Part shown: positions 38,244 to 46,732 of the stretch, piece after piece
Position numbering within the stretch: position 1 is the first letter of the stretch
Layout of the letters: the number at the start of each line of letters is the position of its first letter
Origin: Mycolicibacterium moriokaense
GTDB lineage: Bacteria; Actinomycetota; Actinomycetes; Mycobacteriales; Mycobacteriaceae
Direction: 5' to 3'
Length of the DNA: 64,000 nt
NCBI RefSeq assembly: GCF_003347205.1
Contig: NZ_QQBJ01000017.1
Location: 62,001 to 126,000, forward strand
Notes under the pieces: generated by a model
What the model was told of the DNA's origin: nothing
Databases searched by the model: none
What the model saw: only the letters and a program-made list of their open reading frames with translations
Translations under genes and position numbers: made by a program

Positions 38244-38549
38244 GTGGGAGAACCTGACTTCGCACGCGTCGATGTCGCGGCGGTGCTCGACGCCGCCCGT
38301 CAATATGACAACGCCGCCGACATGCTCGACGCTGTGATCCGAAACCACCTGTCCGGTCTGAGGTTCGACGGGGCAGTGGCGGGCCGGATGCATGCGGCAG
38401 GCGGCGACGCCGTCCGTGTTTCGGTTGCAGAAGTGGTGGATCGGTTACGGCAGTGGGCGCGCGCCAGCGCGGAGATCGCCGCCGAATTACGGTCCAGCGC
38501 CGATCGCTACGTCGAGGTCGACGCTCGCGGCGCCCAGCGGATCGGCTGA
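38244..38549 (+). CDS. Type VII secretion target-like small helical protein (Rv3440c-like)
   Basis: A 101-aa protein starting at a GTG (MGEPDFARVDVAAVLDAARQ) with two long helices and a size and layout like ESX-associated WXG-like or EspC-like proteins; there is no clear WxG. Position after glmM and before a 468-aa partner mirrors Rv3440c-Rv3439c. Function is unknown; pairing with the next gene (3-nt gap) is likely. Confidence 0.75.
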   Translation: MGEPDFARVDVAAVLDAARQYDNAADMLDAVIRNHLSGLRFDGAVAGRMHAAGGDAVRVSVAEVVDRLRQWARASAEIAAELRSSADRYVEVDARGAQRIG

Positions 38550-38552
38550 TCC

Positions 38553-39959
38553 GTGGCCGAACCGCTCGATGTCGCCGGACGCCTCGCGGAGGGTCGCCCC
38601 GCCGTCGAGAACGTCGGCCACTACGTCTGGGCATGCCACCTGCTCGGCTACCAGAACCCCGACCTCACACTGCACGCGGCGCAGGTGGGGGACTGGTACG
38701 GCAGCGAAGACGGACTGGATCTGCATGCGCTCGAAGCGGATCGCGCCGCGTTCGATGCCGCCGCTGCCGCGGCCGAGGACGCATGCCGGCTGCAGGACCA
38801 GCAGGTCGCCGTTCTGGTCGACGCGTGGCGGGGCGGTGGTGGTGACGCGTCTGGGGCGTTTCTGCGCCGAAATGGTGAGGCGTCGTCGGCGGTTGTCTCG
38901 GCGCTGCGCCATGCTGGTGCCGCGCTGGCTGCGCTTCGCGACGATCTGTGGCGCGCGGTCGACGAGAAGGTCGCCGCCGCCGTGTCGATCGACGACCGAC
39001 GACGGGCGGAGCGTCCCGAATGGCTGGCCGCGGCGAACACGGTTGCCACCGGCGCCGGTGACCGCGTGACGGCCGGCGAGCTCGTCGACCAACAGGTGAA
39101 GCCGTTCGTCGACAACGACATTCGGTCGGATTGGCTGACGGCGATGCAGCGGGGGATGGCTTCGGCCGCGGCGGCCTTCGATGATGCGGCCCACACTCTG
39201 GCGGGTGAGCCTGCGGCAATCTTCGATGTGCCCGGAGACCTCGGGCCGGCGGCACCGTTTCCACGGGGCGATGCGCCGGCGGCGGCGGGCACCACGCCCG
39301 CGGCGGCTTGGCCGAGTCAGTCGCCCACCGTGTCGGCCGCTGCGCCTGTTGCTCCGGCACCGGCTGCGCCCGTTGCTCCGGCGCCGTTGGGCTCCGCCGC
39401 CCCTGTGCCATCTGTTGCGACGACGCCCGACGTCCCGGCCCCACCGACCGCGCCGACATCGGGGATGCCCGCCGGATCCTCGCTGCCGACAATGGGCGAT
39501 CTGGGTGGCCGATTACCCGGCGGCACTGGCGGATTGAGCGGACTCGGCTCGCAGCTGGCCGACGCGATCGGTGGCCTGCTCAACGGCGTGGGGGACGGGT
39601 CCGCTGATGCCCCGGAGGTACCGGACCAGTCCGTCGAGCCGGACCAGTCCGTCGACCCGGACAACCCGGACGACGCGGCGGCTGACAAGGACGAGCCGGA
39701 GAAAGACGACGAAGCCGACCAGGCCGACGGGGAGACCACGGAACTCGCCGGAGCAGACGACCTGGCAGCCGAACCCGAGGACGGATGCACCACCGATGAT
39801 CCCGTCGACGACACGGCGCCGGATCCGGTCGCGACGGTGCCGCCCCCGCCGATCCCGCCGCCGGCGCCTGTCGTCGAACCGCCGCCGGCCGCGGAGGCCC
39901 TCGGAGCCCAGACTCCGTGCGAGATCGCCGCCGACGAATTACCGCAGGCCGGGCCGTAG
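38553..39959 (+). CDS. Rv3439c-like protein with Pro/Ala- and Asp/Glu-rich C-terminal half
   Basis: A 468-aa protein from a GTG 3 nt after the previous gene. Residues 1-about 230 are mainly helical (LLGYQNPDLTLHAAQVGDWY, LVDAWRGGGGDASGAFLRR). From about 235 it is low complexity: Pro/Ala repeats, a Gly-rich stretch, then an acidic segment with EPDQSVDPDNP and a Pro-rich end with two late cysteines. The partner layout and absence of a signal peptide suggest an ESX-dependent substrate, which is inference from context. Confidence 0.75.
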   Translation: MAEPLDVAGRLAEGRPAVENVGHYVWACHLLGYQNPDLTLHAAQVGDWYGSEDGLDLHALEADRAAFDAAAAAAEDACRLQDQQVAVLVDAWRGGGGDASGAFLRRNGEASSAVVSALRHAGAALAALRDDLWRAVDEKVAAAVSIDDRRRAERPEWLAAANTVATGAGDRVTAGELVDQQVKPFVDNDIRSDWLTAMQRGMASAAAAFDDAAHTLAGEPAAIFDVPGDLGPAAPFPRGDAPAAAGTTPAAAWPSQSPTVSAAAPVAPAPAAPVAPAPLGSAAPVPSVATTPDVPAPPTAPTSGMPAGSSLPTMGDLGGRLPGGTGGLSGLGSQLADAIGGLLNGVGDGSADAPEVPDQSVEPDQSVDPDNPDDAAADKDEPEKDDEADQADGETTELAGADDLAAEPEDGCTTDDPVDDTAPDPVATVPPPPIPPPAPVVEPPPAAEALGAQTPCEIAADELPQAGP

Positions 39960-40026
39960 CACAAGAAGTGTTGAGGCCGATTGCAAGACAGCGAACTCGA
40001 CCCGTTTCTCGGCCTACACTCCGGCA

Positions 40027-40824
40027 ATGTTCTCCGAGACGCGGTATGCGATGAACGGCGACTTGCGCGTCGCCTATCGCACGTCGCGTGAGGGTGAGCG
40101 TGACATCGTGCTCGTTCCTGCCTGGTTCAGCAACTGTGAGGACCTACCTGAGCAGCTGTCTCTTCGAGGGTGGGTTGAGGCGATGACATCGCTCGGTCGA
40201 CTGATTCTCTTCGACCAGCCGGGCACCGGCGCGTCAGACCCCTCCACGTCGGACGCGCTGCCGACGCGTCGAGCCTGACTGGCGTGCGTCGTTCCAGGAG
40301 ATTGCCGAGTTCCTCACCGGTCACCAGCCGGACGTCGCCGACGACCGAGTTGTGGCCACAGTGTTGTTCACCGACATCGTGGATTCGACGCGGCGCGCAG
40401 CAAAAATCGGCGACCTGGGTTGGCATGCGTTGCTCGACGCGCACGATGCCGTCGTGCGGTCGCAGCTGGCTCGCTTCCGGGGTCGCGAGGTTAATACTTC
40501 GGGCGATGGTTTCCTGGCGATGTTCGACGGGCCGCAGCGGGCGATCCGCTGCGCCATGGCAATTCGCGATGCGGTGCAGGCACTTGGTATCGAGGTGCGG
40601 GCAGGGTTGCACACCGGCGAGTGTGAGGTCCGCGGTGACGACATCGGCGGCATCGGTGTGCACATCGGGGCCCGCGTGAGCGCGCTGGCAGGGCCGAACG
40701 AGGTGCTGGTGTCGGGTACTCTGCGCGATCTGGTTTCGGGTCAGGGCTGGAGTTCGCAGAGCGCGGGGCGCGCGAACTCAAAGGAGTGCCCGGCGAGTGG
40801 CGCCTCATCGCGGTCATGTCGTAA
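40027..40824 (+). pseudogene. Broken alpha/beta hydrolase-adenylate cyclase gene (LipJ/Rv1900c-like)
   Basis: An N-terminal fragment MFSETRYAMNGDLRVAYRTS...RLILFDQPGTGASDPSTSDALP matches the start of alpha/beta hydrolases fused to cyclases. It is then joined, in another frame near 40262, to DWRASFQEIAEFLTG and a class III cyclase domain (VLFTDIVDSTRRA, NTSGDGFLAMF, HIGARVSALAGPNEVLVS). The middle of the hydrolase (roughly 200 residues, including its nucleophile) is missing. A second lesion of one base near 40741 shifts out of frame; the alternate frame reads LEFAERGARELKGVPGEWRL and ends at TAA 40822-40824, the usual cyclase C-terminus. Two independent lesions make a functional full-length product very unlikely; the cyclase part alone might still be translated. 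Confidence 0.85.
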
Positions 40825-40857
40825 CTACTTGTTTCGGCATGCCAAAGCGTTTCTAGC

Positions 40858-41313
40858 CTAACGGGACCGCCAGCGCTTCCAGACGGCCTGGCCTGTGGCG
40901 CGGACCTTGTCGTCGTATCGCAGTTCTGCCGCACAGACGATCTCGGGTTCAGTCGATTTGACGATGACGGCGTGGAGTTCGACCAAGCTGTCCAGTGGGC
41001 TGGGGCGTAGATACCGGACGTCGATGCCGGCTGTCACAAAGGGCAGTAGCGCGCCGGGTGGCGCATGCCAGCCCTGCACCGAGGCCTCGTGCATCACGCA
41101 TGCGGCTGTGTGGCAGTCGAGCAGTGTGGCGATGATGCCCCCGTTCAGGAAACCCAATCCATTGTCATGTTCGGGCCACGGCATGAACGTCGCTGTGACG
41201 CAGCCTTCGTCGAGATAGCTCTTCAGTCGGAGACCGCGGAGGTTCGCCGGACCGCAACCGAAGCAGTTCGCGGTCGGAAACAGCCGGTCCTGAATAGAAG
41301 TCGCGTCCACCAA
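40858..41313 (-). CDS. PaaI-family hotdog thioesterase
   Basis: A 151-aa protein with CFGCGPANLRGL near the N-terminus and the hotdog helix NGGIIATLLDCHTAACVMHE, which carries the catalytic acidic residue region. It should hydrolyse acyl-CoA thioesters of unknown chain type. It is a single gene lying between two decayed genes and appears intact. Confidence 0.88.
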   Translation of the reverse strand: MVDATSIQDRLFPTANCFGCGPANLRGLRLKSYLDEGCVTATFMPWPEHDNGLGFLNGGIIATLLDCHTAACVMHEASVQGWHAPPGALLPFVTAGIDVRYLRPSPLDSLVELHAVIVKSTEPEIVCAAELRYDDKVRATGQAVWKRWRSR

Positions 41314-41358
41314 GGTTCAGTATGTGTCGGGTAGGCCGTCGTCCGCTACCTGGTGTGA

Positions 41359-41590
41359 CCCGGATTTGTCGTGGTCTGCCCCTACCATCATCGGCTGCAC
41401 CATCGTGGCGGCATCACCATCACCGGACCCGCCGACGCGCTGGTGGTCACCGACAGGGACGGACGGGTGCTCACCGACAGCTCACTGGCTCCGCCACCGA
41501 CCAAACCCCCACCCGACGTCGCGCCCTACCCCGGGCCGACCGGCGAACGCGCCGACTGGTGGTGGTACGACCCCTACGAACGCTCGGCAA
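41359..41590 (+). pseudogene. C-terminal remnant of a DUF222/HNH endonuclease (13E12-like) gene
   Basis: The frame from 41371 reads VVCPYHHRLHHRGGITITGP and continues through PYPGPTGERADWWWYDPYER, the typical end of mycobacterial DUF222-HNH proteins. An in-frame stop at 41356-41358 and the absence of the DUF222 domain upstream show that the N-terminal three-quarters is lost. The open frame continues to 41778, but residues after about 41585 look unrelated. Confidence 0.8.
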
Positions 41591-41846
41591 AGACTTTCAT
41601 TGTCAGCGCACCCCCTGAGAGTGCACCCGCCAACGAATGCGCGGATATGACTGCGCCACGCGGGCTTCCGCACGCTGCTGTTCACGGCATCGTGGAGACC
41701 ACACGGCGACCGCCGGGAAGTGGGCTCGACATGCATTGCGACCACCATCCTGCGGGGCATATTTGTCGGTTTCGTTGATTTTGGCCCCGTCAAACGCGGA
41801 ATCGCCTGCTAATGTGCCACTCTCCGAGAGCGAAAAGAGTCGCGAC

Positions 41847-42086
41847 ATGCGCCAGACATCACGAACCGGCACTTCACTTTTGGCTGCGGTGGGCACGGGG
41901 ATTGCGCTGTTCACGATGATCGGCGCGCCGGTCGCCGGCGCCCAGAGTTGCGAGCCTGGCCACGTCGACAACGCCGGTCAATGCACGGTCTCCGACGACG
42001 ATGCCGCTGCACCGGCAGATAACACCGGCCCTCCCGGCAAGGTGGTCTGCACCCAGCACAGCTGCGTCTACCGAGAGGCCCACTGA
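41847..42086 (+). CDS. Small secreted four-cysteine protein of unknown function
   Basis: A 79-aa product with a clear signal peptide (MRQTSRTGTSLLAAVGTGIA, cleavage near VAGAQS) and a short mature chain with four cysteines (QSCEPG, GQCTVS, VVCTQH, HSCVYRE), suggesting two disulfides. The start at 41847 is chosen for the signal peptide; the much longer upstream in-frame extension is unconvincing. It is convergent with the LLM gene 8 nt away. Confidence 0.7.
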   Translation: MRQTSRTGTSLLAAVGTGIALFTMIGAPVAGAQSCEPGHVDNAGQCTVSDDDAAAPADNTGPPGKVVCTQHSCVYREAH

Positions 42087-42094
42087 CCGCGCCG

Positions 42095-43135
42095 TTACGG
42101 CAGCAGCCCGCGCAACTCCTCGACGAACCGCACCGACTCCCGGCGGTCGCCGGTCAACGGATGAACCAACAAGGTGGTCACCCCGGCCTCGGCATAGGCC
42201 GCGACCCGCTCCTTGACGAAACCCTTTGGCCCGATGAGTGATACGTGTCGAACCAGATCGTCGGGAACGGCGTCGATCGCCTCGGCCTTGCGGCCCGACA
42301 GGTACAGGTCCTGGATGTGGTCGGCCACCTCGCCGAACCCGTACCGGGTGGCCAGGTTGTGGTAGAAGTTCTTGCCGCGGGCGCCCATGCCGCCGATGTA
42401 CAGCGCCAGTTGCGGCTTGGCCCACGCCAGCCGGTCCTCGACGTCGTCACCGATGGCCAGCGTCGCGCTGACCATGACGTCGAGCGGGCCGAGTTCCGGG
42501 TCACGCTTGGCCATACCGGCTTTCAGCGAGTCGCCCCATGCCTCGTCGGCCTTCTCCGGGTAGAAGAAGACCGGTTGCCAGCCCTCGGCGATCTCCGCCG
42601 TCAGCTCCACGTTCTTCGGGCCGAGCGCGGCGATGGTGATCGGAATGCGTTCGCGCACCGGGTGATTGATCAGATGCAGCGGCTTTCCCAGGCCGGTTCC
42701 GCGGTCCTGGGGCAGCGGTATCTGGTAGTGCTTGCCCTCGAATTCGACATTCTCGCGCCGCCACACCTGCCTGCAGATTTCCACGACCTCGCGGGTGCGG
42801 CCGAGCGGCGCGTCGAACGGCACCCCGTGAAAGCCCTCCATCACCTGCGGGCCCGAAGTGCCGATGCCCAACCGGAACCGGCCGTCGGACACGTAGTCCA
42901 GACCGGCGGCCGTCATCGCCAGCAGCGACGGGGTGCGGATGTAGATCGGCACGACGCCGGAGCCCAGCTCGATCCGCGACGTCTTCGCGGCGAGGAAGCC
43001 CAGCTGGCTGATCGCGTCGAAGGAGTACGCCTCCGCGACGAGCGCGATGTCGACGCCGACCTTCTCCAGCTCGACGACCTCGTCGACGGCCTCGAGGAAA
43101 CCGCCGGCGTAGTTGAGAAAGATTCCCGTCCGCAC
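42095..43135 (-). CDS. LLM-class (probably F420-dependent) oxidoreductase
   Basis: A 346-aa TIM-barrel luciferase-like protein starting VRTGIFLNYAGGFLEAVDEV at a GTG preceded by GGAGG. It has LGSGVVPIYIRTPSLLAMTA, LDYVSDGRFRLGIGTSGPQV and a C-terminal segment AGVTTLLVHPLTGDR. Mycobacterial members of this group commonly use coenzyme F420 rather than FMN. The substrate is unknown. It lies 11 nt downstream of the hydrolase gene in one transcript. Confidence 0.9.
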   Translation of the reverse strand: MRTGIFLNYAGGFLEAVDEVVELEKVGVDIALVAEAYSFDAISQLGFLAAKTSRIELGSGVVPIYIRTPSLLAMTAAGLDYVSDGRFRLGIGTSGPQVMEGFHGVPFDAPLGRTREVVEICRQVWRRENVEFEGKHYQIPLPQDRGTGLGKPLHLINHPVRERIPITIAALGPKNVELTAEIAEGWQPVFFYPEKADEAWGDSLKAGMAKRDPELGPLDVMVSATLAIGDDVEDRLAWAKPQLALYIGGMGARGKNFYHNLATRYGFGEVADHIQDLYLSGRKAEAIDAVPDDLVRHVSLIGPKGFVKERVAAYAEAGVTTLLVHPLTGDRRESVRFVEELRGLLP

Positions 43136-43146
43136 AGATGCCTCCT

Positions 43147-43992
43147 TCAGGGCTTCAGCAGGGCTACGACCTTGTTCTCCAGGTCCACCGGATCGTCGGC
43201 GAAGGGATCCATGGTCGCCGCCTGCGGCAGGGCCACGTCGGGGTCGGCGAAGTCGCGGTAGGTCTTGTCGCCGGCGAGCATGTGCAGCAGATAGCCCGTG
43301 ATCAGCGCCCGCACCGTCTTCTGCGTGCCGCGGTCGGCGCCGGGCAGGCCCACCACCCTGGCCAGGCGGCGCCCTTCGATCAGCCCCCCCGCTTTCACTT
43401 TCGGCATGGCGCGCAGCGTCGCCGCATCCCACGTCCTCGCCAACTCGACCGCGTTGGAGCGCAGGGACATCGGGTCGCCGGGGTCGGTCAGGATCAGGCC
43501 GGGCACCTTCAACGTCGACGCGGCCTCCTCGGCGCGCGGCTTGGTGACCGTCGGGAACGCCGCCACGACCGCCTTCGGCTTCGCCGGCATGCCCGCCGCG
43601 GCGAACACCGCCGTCGACGCGCCGAAGCCGTGGCCGACGAGACCGAGCTTGGTGGGGTGGACGCTGATCTTGCCGTCGCCCAGTCGCACCCCCGCGATGA
43701 TGTCGAGCGTGGTTCCGAGGTCGAAGGCGAGATTCAGCACTGACGGCGCGATGCCCTTCTCCGTGTCGGGCGCGGCCGCGACGATGCCCCACGACGCCAG
43801 GTGTTCGAGGGTGCCCTCGTAGCGCTCGGCGCCGGTGACCCATTCGTGGCCGAACGCGACTCCTGGCAGGTTGAACCCCGATTCGGGGGTGTACAACACG
43901 CCGGGTAGGCCCGCGAACGACAGGTCGCCGCGCAGCACCCGGTGCGGACCGCGCCGTTTCAGAGCGCCGAAAAGCTTCTTCGTGCCTGCCAC
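43147..43992 (-). CDS. Alpha/beta hydrolase (dienelactone hydrolase-like) with atypical nucleophile elbow
   Basis: A 281-aa protein starting VAGTKKLFGALKRRGPHRVL. The fold is that of DLH/PET-hydrolase-like proteins (GVAFGHEWVTGAERYEGTLE, WGIVAAAPDTEKG). The elbow reads LVGHGFGASTAVFAA, where the nucleophile Ser of GxSxG is replaced by Gly. Either Ser nearby (GAS) or another residue acts, or it is not a hydrolase. A longer ORF starting at 44076 has an implausible Arg-rich N-terminus. It is the first gene of the pair with the LLM oxidoreductase. Confidence 0.82.
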   Translation of the reverse strand: MAGTKKLFGALKRRGPHRVLRGDLSFAGLPGVLYTPESGFNLPGVAFGHEWVTGAERYEGTLEHLASWGIVAAAPDTEKGIAPSVLNLAFDLGTTLDIIAGVRLGDGKISVHPTKLGLVGHGFGASTAVFAAAGMPAKPKAVVAAFPTVTKPRAEEAASTLKVPGLILTDPGDPMSLRSNAVELARTWDAATLRAMPKVKAGGLIEGRRLARVVGLPGADRGTQKTVRALITGYLLHMLAGDKTYRDFADPDVALPQAATMDPFADDPVDLENKVVALLKP

Positions 43993-44072
43993 CCGTCGAC
44001 CGTAGCCCACCCCGGTACCACGGCGGCGCCGCTGGTCAGGGAGGTCAGCGGGGGCCGGAATACATAACCTCT

Positions 44073-44090
44073 TCACAGCGTCTTCACATA
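44073..44090 (+). promoter_or_regulatory. PhoP-type direct repeat upstream of the Gly/Tyr/Pro-rich secreted protein gene
   Basis: TCACAGC (44073-44079), four bases, then TCACATA (44084-44090). This matches the mycobacterial PhoP binding pattern of two 7-bp TCACAGC-like repeats spaced by 4 bp. It lies about 115 nt upstream of the gene at 44206 and also upstream of the divergent hydrolase gene. Confidence 0.55.
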
Positions 44091-44205
44091 CCGGGCGGGG
44101 TAGCGTCGAAGACAGACATCAGGGGATGGGTCACGGTGTCCGAGAACGACTTTGGCGCGCCACATACGCCGAGTCGATTGGTGGACGAGGTAACAGGGAG
44201 TTCAC

Positions 44206-44514
44206 ATGAGGAACCTGAAGAACATCGCAGCGGGAGTCGGGATCGCCGGGGCGCTCGGCGTCGCAGCCCTGGGAATCGGGGCGGGCACGGCCAACGCCGC
44301 GCCGCCGTCGCCCGCTCTGCAGGCCGGCTTCGCCCAATGGGGACCCGGTTGGGGTCCGGGGCCGGGCCCGTGGATTCCCGGCCCGCCGCCGCCACCTCCA
44401 CTACCGGCGTGGGGCGGCTACAACAACTACGGCAATTACAACTACGGCGGCTACAACGACTACGGACCGCCGTGCCTGCGCGGGCCCTTGGGCTTCCTGA
44501 GCGTGTGCGCCTGA
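44206..44514 (+). CDS. Small secreted Pro/Gly/Tyr/Asn-rich protein
   Basis: The 102-aa product has a signal peptide (MRNLKNIAAGVGIAGALGVA, cleavage near ANAAPP), a WGPGWGPGPGPW segment, a run of prolines, then NYGNYNYGGYNDYG repeats and a C-terminal pair of cysteines (PPCLRGPLGFLSVCA). CAGGGAG precedes the ATG. The composition suggests a disordered or surface-associated exported protein; no function is known to me. A PhoP-like box lies upstream. Confidence 0.82.
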   Translation: MRNLKNIAAGVGIAGALGVAALGIGAGTANAAPPSPALQAGFAQWGPGWGPGPGPWIPGPPPPPPLPAWGGYNNYGNYNYGGYNDYGPPCLRGPLGFLSVCA

Positions 44515-44569
44515 CGGCCACGCCGTCAACCGGTATTCGCCGTAACCGCGCGCGAAGAGCACAAAGTGC

Positions 44570-44614
44570 ACTATGCAGGTAGCGTCATCGTCAAGATGAT
44601 GTTAGCTGCATAGT
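44570..44614 (+). promoter_or_regulatory. Nested inverted repeat immediately upstream of glmS
   Basis: An outer perfect 9-bp repeat ACTATGCAG (44570-44578)/CTGCATAGT (44606-44614) encloses TCATC (44585-44589)/GATGA (44595-44599). A TACGCT -10-like hexamer follows at 44619-44624, only 8 nt from the glmS ATG, suggesting a leaderless transcript with the dyad covering the -35 region, i.e. an operator rather than a leader RNA. Confidence 0.5.
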
Positions 44615-44632
44615 CGTCTACGCTGGATAGCT

Positions 44633-46501
44633 ATGTGTGGAATCGTCGGCTACGTCGGCATGCGGGACGCTCGCGGGGTCGTCGTCGAGGCGCTGCGCCG
44701 GATGGAGTACCGCGGCTACGACTCTGCCGGTGTGGCCCTGCTGGACGGCGCAGGCGGGCTGACCGTGAAACGGCGTGCCGGTCGGCTGGCCAACCTCGAG
44801 GCGGCGCTGGCCGACGCCGACGCCGCGAGCCTCGTGGGCAGCACCGGACTCGGGCACACCCGCTGGGCCACCCACGGCAGACCCACCGACCGCAACGCCC
44901 ACCCGCACCGCGACGCGTCACGCAAGCTCGCCGTCGTCCACAACGGGATCATCGAGAACTACGCCGGGCTGCGCCGCGAACTGGAGGCCGACGGCGTCGA
45001 GTTCGCCAGCGACACCGACACCGAGGTGGCGGTGCACCTGGTCGCGCAGGCGTACCGGACCGGCAAGACCGCCGGCGACTTCACCCGGTCCGTCTTCGCG
45101 GTGCTGCCGCGGCTGGAGGGCCACTTCACGCTGGTGTTCGCCAATGCCGACGAGCCGGGCACCATCGTCGCCGCCCGCCGCTCCACACCGCTGGTGGTCG
45201 GCGTCGGCGACGGCGAGATGTTCGTCGGCTCCGATGTGGCCGCCTTCATCGAGCACACCCGCGATGCCGTCGAACTGGGCCAGGACCAGGCCGTCGTGGT
45301 CACCGCCGACGGCTACCGGATCACCGACTTCCACGGAAACCCCGACGACGCCAGTGCCCGTCCCTTCCGTATCGACTGGGACCTCTCGGCCGCCGAGAAG
45401 GGCGGCTACGAGTACTTCATGCTCAAGGAGATCGCCGAGCAACCCGCCGCTGTCGCCGACACCCTGCTCGGGCACTTCGTCGACGGCCGCATCGTGCTCG
45501 ACGAGCAGCGCCTGTCCGACCAGGAACTGCGCGAGATCGACAAGGTCTTCATCGTCGCCTGCGGCACCGCCTACCACTCGGGGCTGCTGGCCAAGTACGC
45601 CATCGAGCACTGGACGCGGCTGCCCGTCGAGGTCGAGTTGGCCAGCGAGTTCCGCTACCGCGACCCGGTGCTGGACCGCAGCACGCTGGTGATCGCAATC
45701 TCGCAGTCCGGCGAGACCGCCGACACGCTCGAGGCGGTGCGCCATGCCAAGGAGCAGAAGGCCAAGGTGCTGGCGATCTGCAACACCAACGGCAGCCAGA
45801 TCCCGCGTGAATGCGACGCGGTGCTGTATACCCGCGCGGGCCCGGAGATCGGCGTCGCCTCCACCAAGACGTTCCTGGCGCAGGTGGCCGCCAACTACCT
45901 CGTCGGCTTGGCGCTCGCCCAGGCCCGCGGCACCAAGTACCCCGACGAGGTGGAGCGCGAGTACCGCGAACTCGAGGCGATGCCCGAGCTGGTGCAGCGG
46001 ATGCTGGCCACCGTCGAACCCGTTTCGGCGCTGGCCCACCGGTTCGCCGCATCCCAGACCGTGCTGTTCCTCGGCCGCCACGTCGGCTACCCGGTCGCTC
46101 TCGAGGGCGCGCTCAAGCTCAAGGAGCTGGCGTACATGCACGCGGAGGGCTTCGCGGCCGGCGAGCTCAAGCACGGGCCGATCGCGCTGATCGAGGACAA
46201 CCTGCCGGTCATCGTCGTGATGCCGTCGCTGAAGAGCGCGGCCACCCTGCACGCCAAGATGCTCTCCAACATCCGCGAGATCCAGGCCCGCGGCGCGCTG
46301 ACCATCGTGATCGCCGAGGAAGGCGACGACACCGTCCGGCCGTACGCGGACCATCTGATCGAAATTCCCTCGGTGTCAACGCTTTTCCAGCCGCTGCTGT
46401 CGACCATTCCGATGCAGGTGTTCGCCGCCGGGGTGGCACGGGCGCGGGGTTACGATGTGGACAAGCCGCGCAACCTGGCCAAGTCCGTCACAGTCGAATA
46501 G
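44633..46501 (+). CDS. glmS: Glutamine-fructose-6-phosphate aminotransferase (isomerizing)
   Basis: A 622-aa enzyme making glucosamine-6-P from fructose-6-P and glutamine. The N-terminal class II amidotransferase domain has Cys2 as nucleophile (MCGIVGYVG). Two SIS domains follow (IVACGTAYHSGLLAKYAIEH, ISQSGETADTLEAVRHAKEQ). It ends KPRNLAKSVTVE, the conserved C-terminus. No good Shine-Dalgarno is present, consistent with a leaderless message. No glmS ribozyme-like sequence is visible. It feeds glmM at 36863. Confidence 0.97.
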   Translation: MCGIVGYVGMRDARGVVVEALRRMEYRGYDSAGVALLDGAGGLTVKRRAGRLANLEAALADADAASLVGSTGLGHTRWATHGRPTDRNAHPHRDASRKLAVVHNGIIENYAGLRRELEADGVEFASDTDTEVAVHLVAQAYRTGKTAGDFTRSVFAVLPRLEGHFTLVFANADEPGTIVAARRSTPLVVGVGDGEMFVGSDVAAFIEHTRDAVELGQDQAVVVTADGYRITDFHGNPDDASARPFRIDWDLSAAEKGGYEYFMLKEIAEQPAAVADTLLGHFVDGRIVLDEQRLSDQELREIDKVFIVACGTAYHSGLLAKYAIEHWTRLPVEVELASEFRYRDPVLDRSTLVIAISQSGETADTLEAVRHAKEQKAKVLAICNTNGSQIPRECDAVLYTRAGPEIGVASTKTFLAQVAANYLVGLALAQARGTKYPDEVEREYRELEAMPELVQRMLATVEPVSALAHRFAASQTVLFLGRHVGYPVALEGALKLKELAYMHAEGFAAGELKHGPIALIEDNLPVIVVMPSLKSAATLHAKMLSNIREIQARGALTIVIAEEGDDTVRPYADHLIEIPSVSTLFQPLLSTIPMQVFAAGVARARGYDVDKPRNLAKSVTVE

Positions 46502-46518
46502 CGAACGGAGCTCCGACG

Positions 46519-46674
46519 ATGAGCACGGTTCCCAACAGCCAACCCGCCGCCGAACGCGGCGCGCAGAGCGACCCCCTCGACTCGCCGTTCGTGCAGGCCA
46601 TCGAGGAGCGCCAGACGGAGTGGGAAGGCGAGTTCGGCGACCGCGTCGACACCCGGCGCACGACGAAGCAGTGA
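46519..46674 (+). CDS. Small hypothetical protein downstream of glmS
   Basis: A 51-aa ORF starting MSTVPNSQPAAERGAQSDPL, 17 nt after glmS, with GGAG upstream. It is hydrophilic and acidic in the middle (VQAIEERQTEWEGEFGDR) with no signal or membrane segment. The position after glmS and the ordinary codon composition support a real gene, but there is no recognisable domain. Confidence 0.5.
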   Translation: MSTVPNSQPAAERGAQSDPLDSPFVQAIEERQTEWEGEFGDRVDTRRTTKQ

Positions 46675-46732
46675 TTCCCAGGGGCTGAATACCGGACTTC
46701 GGCCGGCTGACAGCACGTAACGTGGTTCAGCG

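Noticed and set aside
44515-44632. glmS ribozyme
   Set aside because: The upstream region is too short and lacks the ribozyme core; the dyad fits a DNA operator better.
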